The notes under the pieces were generated by a model that was not told the DNA's origin, ran no database searches, and worked only from the letters and a program-made list of their open reading frames with translations. DNA of 18,733 bases from Clostridia bacterium (GTDB taxonomy: Bacteria > Bacillota > Clostridia > Oscillospirales > CAG-272), in assembly GCA_029010655.1 (NCBI GenBank), contig JAQXKW010000154.1, positions 1-18,733 on the forward strand, in the 5' to 3' direction. Of this stretch, positions 12,905 to 18,733 are shown piece after piece; positions within the stretch are counted from its first letter, which is position 1, and each line of letters opens with the position of its first letter. The translations under genes were made by a program, and so were the position numbers.

Positions 12905-15196
12905 TCAGAGCTTATTTCTCTGGATTTTGCCGCTGACGGTTTTGGGCAGAGAGTCACGGAACACCACAAGTCTGGGGTATTTATAAGGCGCCGTATGCTT
13001 CTTTACGTAGTCCTGAATTTCTTTTTTCAGTTCCTCGGTAGGCTCCGTGCCCTTTGTAAGCACCACGCTCGCCTTAACTATCTGCCCTCTGACCTCGTCG
13101 GGGGCGGCGGAAACGCCGCACTCAAGCACGTAGGGCAGCTCCATAATAACGCTTTCGATTTCAAAAGGTCCTATGCGGTAGCCGGAGGACTTAATAACGT
13201 CGTCCACACGTCCCACGTACCAATAATACCCGTCCTCGTCACGCCATGCGGTATCGCCAGTATGGTAATAGCCGTCGTGCCAAACCTCACGGGTTTTCTC
13301 CTCGTTTCCGTAGTAGCCGCAGAACAGGCCGCAGGGTGCGCCGTTTTCCACCTTAACAACGATTTCGCCCGTCTCACCTGCGGGAACGCTGTTTCCGTCT
13401 GCGTCAAGAAGGTCAACGTCGTATATGGGGGCAGGCTTGCCCATGGAGCCCAGCTTATGCTTTGCGCCAACCATGTTTCCTATTATCATAGTGCTTTCGG
13501 ACTGGCCGAAGCCCTCGATTATCTGAAGTCCCGTCAGCTTTTCAAACTGTCTGTAAACCTCGGGATTCAGCGCCTCGCCTGCGGTGGTCATATGCTTTAC
13601 GGAGGAAAAATCGTACTTGGAAATATCCTCCTTTACCATCATTCTCAGCATGGTAGGCGGAGCGCAGAAGGTAGTTATCTGATATTTTGCGAACATGGGC
13701 ATTATATCGGAGGCGTCGAAGCGGTCGAAATCGTACACGAATATTGCCGCCTCGCACAGCCACTGACCGTACAGCTTTCCCCACATGGATTTCGCCCAGC
13801 CCGTGTCGGAAATAGTAAAATGAATTCCGTCCGGGTCTACCGCATGCCAATATTTTGCCGTATGGAAATGTCCCAGCGCGTATTTATAGTTATGAGCCGC
13901 CAGCTTCGGGTAGCCTGACGTGCCCGATGTGAAGAACATAAGCATAAGGTCGTCTCCGCAGGGGGCGTCCCCGCCCCTTGCATAATGAGAGCTGAACAGC
14001 GTATCTTCCTCGTTAAAATCGTGCCAGCCCTCTCTGGGCTCTCCCACGATTATTTTATTTTTGACGGTGGGACTGGTCTCGCAGGCAATATCCACCTGAT
14101 TTGCCGTGTCTCCGTCGGAGGTACAGATAACGGTACTTATACCGCCTATCTGAAAACGGTACTCAAAATCGTGAGCCATAAGCTGATTTGTTGCGGGGAT
14201 AGCCACGGCGCCCAATTTATTAAGTCCCAGCATTGCGAACCAATACTGATAATGCCGTTTCAGCACGAGCATTACCTTATCGCCCTTTTTAATGCCCAAG
14301 GATTTGAAATAGTTGGCGCACTGGTTGGACGCCTTTTTCATATCCTTGAAGGTAAATCTTTTTTCTTCCTTGTGCTTATCCACATAAATCATTGCCAGCT
14401 TTTCGGGCTCTTTTTCGGCAATGGCGTCCATAATATCGAAGGCGAAGTTGAATTTATCCTCGTTTTTGAATTTTATTTTTACGGGAGTTCCGTTTTCGTT
14501 CTCCTCAACGTCTATAAACTTCTGATAAACTCTTTCCTTTGTGTCTTTTTTGACCTGTGTTTTAATGTCCTCCGCCCGGGGGGTATGGGAAAGCTCCGGA
14601 ATAGGCTCGCCTGTGGGGTTCAGAACTATGGCGTAGAAATTGCAGTCTCCGCCGCCCACAGCAACCATTCCGTGAGGAGTGGAGCTGTCGAAATATATGC
14701 TGTCTCCGGGGCCCAGCGTTGTTCTGTGCTCTCCCACCTGAACCAAAAGCTGTCCGTCTATTACCAGGTCCAGCTCCTGACCGTCGTGGGTGGTAAGCTC
14801 AATGTCTCTTTTCTCGGCGTCCTCGTGATACTCGCTTTTAACGTAAAGGGGCTCCGCAATTCTGTTCTGGAACGCATACGCAAGGTTATAATAGGTCATG
14901 CCGTGGGCGTTGGCGATTTCCTGCCCTGCCCCCGCTCTTGTTACGGTAAAGGATTTCAGCGTGGGGCTGTGTCCCTCGATAATATCCGTAACGTCCACGT
15001 TAAGGGCAAGGGCGCAGCGGTATATGAACGCAAAGTTCAGATCGCTGCTGCCTGACTCGCACAGCACGTATTCTTCGTTTGAAACGTCGGTTTTCGCCGC
15101 CATTTCATAGGTGGTATAGCCCTCGATTTCGCGCAGCTCCTTAATTCTCGCCGCCATTTCCTTGATTTTGTAATCAAGACCTGTAATTTGTGCCAT
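12905..15196 (-). CDS. XRE-cupin-AMP-ligase fusion (acyl-CoA ligase), downstream paralogue
   Basis: A 763-residue three-part protein. Residues 10-75 form an XRE-type helix-turn-helix; about 95-192 form a cupin (HDGQELDLVIDG, then PGDSIYFDSSTPHGM, with His137, Glu141 and His175 as possible metal ligands); about 245-763 are an AMP-forming acyl-CoA synthetase. The ligase has the phosphate loop FFTSGTSGYPK (421-431), EGFGQSES, the adenylate motif YHTGDTAWRDEDGYYW, the GRVDDVIKSSGYRIGP hinge and the C-terminal lysine in SGKIQRNKL (Lys757). It activates a carboxylic acid with ATP and CoA; the acid is not identifiable from sequence. The start is the ATG at 15196 after AGAGAGG; an in-frame extension is only T-box RNA read as protein. 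It leads the operon with the hydrolase, ilvE and the oxidoreductase and is under T-box control. Confidence 0.9.
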   Translation of the reverse strand: MAQITGLDYKIKEMAARIKELREIEGYTTYEMAAKTDVSNEEYVLCESGSSDLNFAFIYRCALALNVDVTDIIEGHSPTLKSFTVTRAGAGQEIANAHGMTYYNLAYAFQNRIAEPLYVKSEYHEDAEKRDIELTTHDGQELDLVIDGQLLVQVGEHRTTLGPGDSIYFDSSTPHGMVAVGGGDCNFYAIVLNPTGEPIPELSHTPRAEDIKTQVKKDTKERVYQKFIDVEENENGTPVKIKFKNEDKFNFAFDIMDAIAEKEPEKLAMIYVDKHKEEKRFTFKDMKKASNQCANYFKSLGIKKGDKVMLVLKRHYQYWFAMLGLNKLGAVAIPATNQLMAHDFEYRFQIGGISTVICTSDGDTANQVDIACETSPTVKNKIIVGEPREGWHDFNEEDTLFSSHYARGGDAPCGDDLMLMFFTSGTSGYPKLAAHNYKYALGHFHTAKYWHAVDPDGIHFTISDTGWAKSMWGKLYGQWLCEAAIFVYDFDRFDASDIMPMFAKYQITTFCAPPTMLRMMVKEDISKYDFSSVKHMTTAGEALNPEVYRQFEKLTGLQIIEGFGQSESTMIIGNMVGAKHKLGSMGKPAPIYDVDLLDADGNSVPAGETGEIVVKVENGAPCGLFCGYYGNEEKTREVWHDGYYHTGDTAWRDEDGYYWYVGRVDDVIKSSGYRIGPFEIESVIMELPYVLECGVSAAPDEVRGQIVKASVVLTKGTEPTEELKKEIQDYVKKHTAPYKYPRLVVFRDSLPKTVSGKIQRNKL

Positions 15197-15221
15197 TTTT
15201 CCTCTCTTTCGTGAGGCAAAC

Positions 15222-15259
15222 AAAAAGCTCGCCCCAAAGTTGATTACTTTGAGACGAGC
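15222..15259 (-). terminator. T-box terminator, downstream ligase operon
   Basis: On the minus strand a 14-bp stem including three G-T pairs (15259-15246 with 15240-15227) is followed by five T. It lies 18 bases after the T-box motif and 26 bases before the ligase start. Confidence 0.9.
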
Positions 15260-15492
15260 GTTAAATACGAAAACACCCGCGGTACCACTCAAATTGCACT
15301 TACGTGCCACTCAGGCTCTGACAAGCCGTATGCATTAACGCAGCAGTCACGAGAAGGGTCTACCGGCCGCGGGGGCTTTCTTCCTTCCGGCTCGGAAGCT
15401 ACAGTTCAAAGCGACAATGCCGACAGCTCGCACCGACCGCTGTCTCTCTGGGGGCTTGTTCTGCTTTAACTCTCTTCGTCTAAGCCTTTATT
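15222..15492 (-). promoter_or_regulatory. T-box leader of the XRE-cupin-ligase/VOR operon (probable Val or Leu specifier)
   Basis: The minus strand carries GAGTGGTACCGCG (15290-15278), the T-box core; UGGU can pair with a tRNA ACCA end. Stem I is visible: GGCTTAGACGAAG at its base pairs with CTTCCGAGCC around a kink-turn-like bulge, AGAGAG occupies the AG-bulge position and GGTG the distal loop. AAAGC pairs with GCTTT above the specifier loop. The codon just before the purine and lower helix is GTA (15402-15400), Val. Applying the GAA-codon rule instead gives CTG (Leu) one register up. Both are branched-chain amino acids. The terminator follows. Uncharged tRNA should permit read-through. Confidence 0.93.
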
Positions 15493-15498
15493 ATCTTT

Positions 15499-15527
15499 AT
15501 AGTAAACCAACTTTCGGTATTTGTCAA
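15499..15527 (-). promoter_or_regulatory. Sigma-A promoter of the downstream T-box operon
   Basis: On the minus strand TTGACA (15527-15522), 17 bases, TACTAT (15504-15499): the same two hexamers and spacing as the dapA promoter. The -35 box starts 17 bases after the stop of the upstream ligase, and only a weak hairpin lies between them. Confidence 0.85.
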
Positions 15528-15544
15528 GGGTTATTCCGAAAAAA

Positions 15545-17809
15545 TTACAGCTTATTTCGCTGAATTTTTCCGCTGATGGTCTTGGGAAGCTCGTCGCAGA
15601 ACACCACAAGTCTGGGATACTTATAGGGAGCGGTATGCTGCTTGACGTATTCCTGAATTTCCTTTTTCAGCTCCTCGGTAGGCTCCGTGCCCTTGGTCAG
15701 CACGATGCTTGCCTTTACAATCTGACCTCTCAGCTCATCGGGTGCGGCGGATACTCCGCACTCAAGCACATAGGGAAGCTCCATAATAACGCTTTCTATC
15801 TCGAAAGGTCCTATACGGTAGCCGGAAGACTTGATAAGATCGTCCACACGTCCCACGTACCAGAAGTAGCCGTCCTCGTCGCGCCATGCGGTATCGCCCG
15901 TATGGTAATAGCCGTCGTGCCATACCTCCCGGGTTTTTTCCTCGTCGCAGTAGTATTCCTTGAAAAGTCCCAGAGGCTCCCCTTCGTCTACCTTAATTAC
16001 GATTTCGCCCGTTTCACCGTCTGCAACGCTGTTGCCGTCCGGGTCAACTATATCAACCTTATACTGGGGAGAAGCCTTACCCATAGAACCGATTTTTACG
16101 GGAGTGCCGTACAGGTTTGCAATGGTAAGAGTGGTTTCGGTCTGTCCGAAGCCCTCCGCTATCTCCAGCCCCGTTGCGCTGTTAAACTGCTTTGCAACCT
16201 CGGGGTTAAGCGCTTCTCCGGCGGTTGTCATATGATGGAGAGATGAAAAATCGTACTTGGAAAGGTCCTCTTTTATCATCATTCTCAGCATGGTAGGCGG
16301 AGCGCAGAAGGTGGTGATATTATACTGCTTGAACATAGGCAGAATATCCGCAGAGGAGAACTTGTCAAAGTCATAAACGAACACAGCGCCCTCGCACAGC
16401 CACTGACCGTAGAGCTTGCCCCAGAGGGATTTGCCCCAGCCCGTGTCGGAGATGGTAAAGTGCAGTCCGTTGCGCTCACAGCAATGCCAGTATTTAGCTG
16501 TCACAAAATGTCCCAGAGCGTAGGTGTGCTTATGCTCTACCATTTTAGGATTGCCCGTCGTTCCCGAGGAGAAGAACATAAGAGCCGTATCGTCTCCGCC
16601 GGGGGTGTCCTCGTCACGCTCGAACTTTCTGGTAAAGAGCTGATATTCTTTATCGAAATCGTGCCAGCCCTCACGGGAGCCGCCCACGATAATCTTATTG
16701 GTCAAATCGTCACAACCCACAGCCGCACGGTCTACAATTTCCGCTGAATCTCCGTCGGCGGTGCAGACGATAGCGTTGATCTTTCCCGCCTTGAAGCGGT
16801 ATGTGTAATCGTGCTCCTTCAGAAGGAAGGTGGCGGGAACGGCTACTGCGCCCAGCTTATGAAGTGCCGTCATGCAGAACCAGAACTGGTAGTGTCTTTT
16901 TAAGACAAGCATTACCCTGTCGCCCTTTTTGATACCGAGAGACTTAAAATAGTTTGCGGTTCTGGCAGATTCGAGCTTCATATCCTTAAAGGTAAATCTG
17001 CGCTCGGTTTTATGCTTATCAAGATGTATCATCGCCAGCTTATCGGGATATTTGTCCGCAATAGCGTCCACAACGTCAAAGCCGAAGTTGAATTTCTCCG
17101 TATTCTTGAAGGTTATGTTCTGAAGAACGCCGTTTTCGTCCTCCTCTGTCTCCACAAACTTCTCGCAGAGAAGCTTTGTTGTGGGTCTGACAGCCGCAAC
17201 GCTTGCTCTGACCGTTTCCTCCGCAGTATCGTCGCCGGGAAGCACCACGGCACAGAACACGCAGTCCTCTCCGTCTACGGCAATCATTCCGTGGGGGGTG
17301 GAGCTGTTATAATAAATGCTGTCGCCTGCGTGGAGCACCTCTTTGTTTGTGCCTATCTGCACCATAAGAGATCCGGAAAGCACCAAATCGAACTCCTGTC
17401 CCGAATGGCGGGTCAGGTGAATGGGAGAATTCTGAAGCTGTTCGGAATACTCGTATTTTACCCAGTAGGGCTCCGCGATTTTGCCCTTGAATTTGGGAGC
17501 CAGGTCGGAAATGCTGATGCCTTCCTCCTTCGCCGTGCTGAGTCCCTCGCCCTTTCTTGTTACCGTATAGCTTGAAAGCCTTGCGGAGCTACCCTCCAAA
17601 AGCTCGGTAATTTCGATACCGAAGGTAAGCGCGCATTTATGAATGAACGTAAAAGGAAAATCAGCAGTTCCGCTTTCGTAATCCTCGTACTCCTTTACGC
17701 TGACCTCGGTGGCTTCCGCCATCTGCTGTGCGGTATAGCCGAGAATTACACGCATTTCTTTGATACGTTCCGCAATCTCAAATAACTGTGTGTTGTTTTT
17801 TTCGCTCAT
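15545..17809 (-). CDS. XRE-cupin-AMP-ligase fusion (acyl-CoA ligase), upstream paralogue
   Basis: A 754-residue protein with the same layout as the 12905-15196 product: XRE helix-turn-helix (about 8-72), cupin (about 100-190; HSGQEFDLVLSG, then AGDSIYYNSSTPHGM, His135, Glu139, His173) and AMP-forming acyl-CoA synthetase (about 238-754). The ligase has FFSSGTTGNPK (412-422), EGFGQTET, YHTGDTAWRDEDGYFW, GRVDDLIKSSGYRIGP and Lys748 in SGKIQRNKL. By eye the last ~130 residues are over 90% identical to the paralogue, the middle about two thirds and the helix-turn-helix/cupin part about half. The start is the ATG at 17809 after AGGGGGTC; the in-frame upstream extension is translated T-box sequence. 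It is monocistronic or reads on into the next leader. It probably activates a related but different acid. Confidence 0.9.
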   Translation of the reverse strand: MSEKNNTQLFEIAERIKEMRVILGYTAQQMAEATEVSVKEYEDYESGTADFPFTFIHKCALTFGIEITELLEGSSARLSSYTVTRKGEGLSTAKEEGISISDLAPKFKGKIAEPYWVKYEYSEQLQNSPIHLTRHSGQEFDLVLSGSLMVQIGTNKEVLHAGDSIYYNSSTPHGMIAVDGEDCVFCAVVLPGDDTAEETVRASVAAVRPTTKLLCEKFVETEEDENGVLQNITFKNTEKFNFGFDVVDAIADKYPDKLAMIHLDKHKTERRFTFKDMKLESARTANYFKSLGIKKGDRVMLVLKRHYQFWFCMTALHKLGAVAVPATFLLKEHDYTYRFKAGKINAIVCTADGDSAEIVDRAAVGCDDLTNKIIVGGSREGWHDFDKEYQLFTRKFERDEDTPGGDDTALMFFSSGTTGNPKMVEHKHTYALGHFVTAKYWHCCERNGLHFTISDTGWGKSLWGKLYGQWLCEGAVFVYDFDKFSSADILPMFKQYNITTFCAPPTMLRMMIKEDLSKYDFSSLHHMTTAGEALNPEVAKQFNSATGLEIAEGFGQTETTLTIANLYGTPVKIGSMGKASPQYKVDIVDPDGNSVADGETGEIVIKVDEGEPLGLFKEYYCDEEKTREVWHDGYYHTGDTAWRDEDGYFWYVGRVDDLIKSSGYRIGPFEIESVIMELPYVLECGVSAAPDELRGQIVKASIVLTKGTEPTEELKKEIQEYVKQHTAPYKYPRLVVFCDELPKTISGKIQRNKL

Positions 17810-17830
17810 AATATGACCCCCTGAAAAATG

Positions 17831-17869
17831 AAAATAGACCCGTCTCAAGACAAATGCTTGAGACGAGTC
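17831..17869 (-). terminator. T-box terminator of the upstream ligase
   Basis: On the minus strand a 13-bp stem (17869-17857 with 17849-17837) with a 7-base loop, followed by TATTTTC. It lies 25 bases after the T-box motif and ends just ahead of the ribosome site. Confidence 0.87.
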
Positions 17870-18128
17870 CGAAATTAACTTAATTCCGATACCCGCGGTA
17901 CCACTCAAATTGCACATAATGTGCCTCTCTCAGGCTCCGACAAGCCCTATGCATTAACGCAGCAGTCACGGAAGACACTACTTATCGCAGAAAGGTCTGC
18001 AATGTTCATTCTTCGGCTCGGAAGTGATAGGATGTAAAATCTTTTCGTTATCGGGCTTGCACCAACCCCGACTCGCTGGGAACTACCGGATTTATCCGTC
18101 TTCGTCAACGCCTTTATATTCACTTTAT
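17831..18128 (-). promoter_or_regulatory. T-box leader of the upstream ligase (probable Ile specifier)
   Basis: The T-box core GAGTGGTACCGCG is at 17906-17894 on the minus strand. Stem I has the same lower helix as the neighbouring leader (GACGAAG with CTTCCGAGCC), AGCGAG at the AG bulge and GGTG in the distal loop. AAATC/GATTT and GGAT/ATCC pair above the specifier loop. The codon adjacent to the purine and CTTC helix is ATC followed by A (18028-18026), that is isoleucine. TAC (Tyr) three bases after GATTT is a less likely reading because it lies too far from the lower helix. A terminator and a ribosome site follow, so expression should rise when tRNA-Ile is uncharged. Confidence 0.93.
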
Positions 18129-18134
18129 GCACGG

Positions 18135-18163
18135 ATTATAGCACACGGAAAATCATTTGTCAA
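18135..18163 (-). promoter_or_regulatory. Full-consensus sigma-A promoter of the upstream T-box leader
   Basis: On the minus strand TTGACA (18163-18158), exactly 17 bases, TATAAT (18140-18135), with an A/T-rich stretch upstream that could act as UP element. A perfect promoter suggests that control is exerted after initiation, at the T-box. Confidence 0.93.
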
Positions 18164-18202
18164 GAGAAATATTCACTTTTTTCAAAAAATCCGACAGCTC
18201 TT

Positions 18203-18733
18203 TCAGCCTTCCTTATTGAAGATTTTATCGCTTTCCTCTCTCATTTTGTATTTGAGGATTTTGCCTGCGGCGTTCATGGGGAACTCATCGGTAAAGTAGA
18301 AATATCTGGGAACCTTATGGCGTGCCATTGAGGCAAGCCCGTATTCGCGCATTTCCTTTTCGTCGGAGACTTCTCCGTCTTTCAGGATTATCCATGCGCA
18401 TACCTCCTCGCCCATGGTTTTATCGGGAACGCCCACAACCTGAACGTCCTTTATCTTTTCATGGGTAAGATAGAATTCCTCGATTTCTCTGGGGTAAATG
18501 TTCTCGCCGCCCCTGATAATCATGTCCTTCAGTCTGCCTGTTACCTTATAATAGCCTTCGGGAGTTCTCATGCAAATATCGCCCGAATGGAGCCAGCCGT
18601 CCTTATCTATGGCGTCCTCGGTGGCTTTGGGCATTTTATAGTAGCCCTTCATTACGTTATACCCGCGTGCTACAAACTCTCCGCTTTCTCCGTCGGGAAG
18701 CTCCTCGCCCGTTTCCGGGTCCACAATTTTACA
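18203..18733 (-). CDS. C-terminal part of a second-type acyl-CoA ligase (FadD-like), cut by window edge
   Basis: About 176 residues are visible; the frame is open to the right edge (Cys-Lys-Ile-Val precede the Asp-Pro-Glu-Thr-Gly start of the readable part) and ends at TGA 18205-18203. Motifs are those of AMP-forming acyl-CoA synthetases: GYYKMPKATEDAI, WLHSGDICMRTPEGYYKVTGR (adenylate-binding), DMIIRGGENIYPREIEE (hinge and linker) and the C-terminal lysine in NAAGKILKYK. The GGENIYPREIEE form is typical of medium- and long-chain fatty acyl-CoA or related acid ligases, and differs from the SSGYRIGP form of the two XRE-cupin ligases. It lies 40 bases upstream of the T-box promoter, with no clear terminator between. 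The N-terminal domain and substrate pocket are outside the window. Confidence 0.9.
   Translation of the reverse strand, partial: CKIVDPETGEELPDGESGEFVARGYNVMKGYYKMPKATEDAIDKDGWLHSGDICMRTPEGYYKVTGRLKDMIIRGGENIYPREIEEFYLTHEKIKDVQVVGVPDKTMGEEVCAWIILKDGEVSDEKEMREYGLASMARHKVPRYFYFTDEFPMNAAGKILKYKMREESDKIFNKEG

Noticed and set aside
12629..13918. Long plus-strand open frame (429 codons) opposite the ligase and hydrolase genes
   Set aside because: It lies antisense to two genes with complete catalytic motifs, has no family features and no ribosome site; it is a composition shadow.
13985..15055. Plus-strand open frame of 356 codons
   Set aside because: Antisense to the N-terminal half of the downstream XRE-cupin-ligase; no recognisable domain.
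17810..17917. N-terminal extension of the upstream ligase beginning Met-Cys-Asn-Leu-Ser-Gly-Thr-Ala-Gly
   Set aside because: Those residues are the T-box core and terminator read as codons; the same peptide appears in the other leader (15197-15310). The true starts at 17809 and 15196 have ribosome sites.

Overview
The window looks like a chromosomal segment of an anaerobic Clostridia-type Firmicute, probably an uncultured gut or rumen relative of the Oscillospirales. The grounds are AGGAGG-like ribosome sites, consensus sigma-A promoters, two T-box leaders, a lysine riboswitch, the DapL route of lysine synthesis and a ferredoxin-dependent 2-oxoacid oxidoreductase. No rRNA, tRNA, CRISPR array or complete insertion sequence was seen. 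Almost all coding capacity is on the minus strand.

Left edge (1-2186): the 3' end of a probable GH31 glycosidase gene, a strong bidirectional terminator, then a detached copy of the last ~50 codons of lysA (421-585). A visibly AT-rich block follows, with two plus-strand orphan genes: a secreted protein and a small membrane protein. The lysA stub and the 3' end of intact lysA form a 154-bp direct repeat around this block. The five differences between the copies are all synonymous, so the stub probably comes from a diverged functional allele.

Middle (2187-7405, minus): a compact lysine operon dapA-dapB-dapF-dapL-lysA in which every junction overlaps. It converts aspartate semialdehyde to meso-diaminopimelate and L-lysine by the one-step aminotransferase route. 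In front are a consensus promoter, a lysine riboswitch and the riboswitch terminator.

Right (7488-18733, minus): two long paralogous proteins, each an XRE helix-turn-helix plus cupin fused to an AMP-forming acyl-CoA ligase. Each gene has its own promoter and T-box leader. The specifiers read by hand are AUC (Ile) for the upstream leader and GUA (Val; CUG, Leu, as alternative) for the downstream one. The second ligase leads an operon that continues with a nitrilase/omega-amidase-like hydrolase, a branched-chain aminotransferase (ilvE), a P-loop ATPase and a four-subunit 2-oxoacid:ferredoxin oxidoreductase (ferredoxin, VorB-like alpha, TPP beta, gamma). A third, different acyl-CoA ligase enters from the right edge.

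The main interpretation is that this right-hand locus makes branched-chain amino acids by scavenging. External branched-chain acids would be activated to acyl-CoA, reductively carboxylated to 2-oxoacids with reduced ferredoxin, and transaminated by IlvE. T-box control, which switches genes on when the cognate tRNA is uncharged, favours this direction over catabolism. The genes and RNA leaders are read from the sequence; the direction, substrates and specifier identities are inference.
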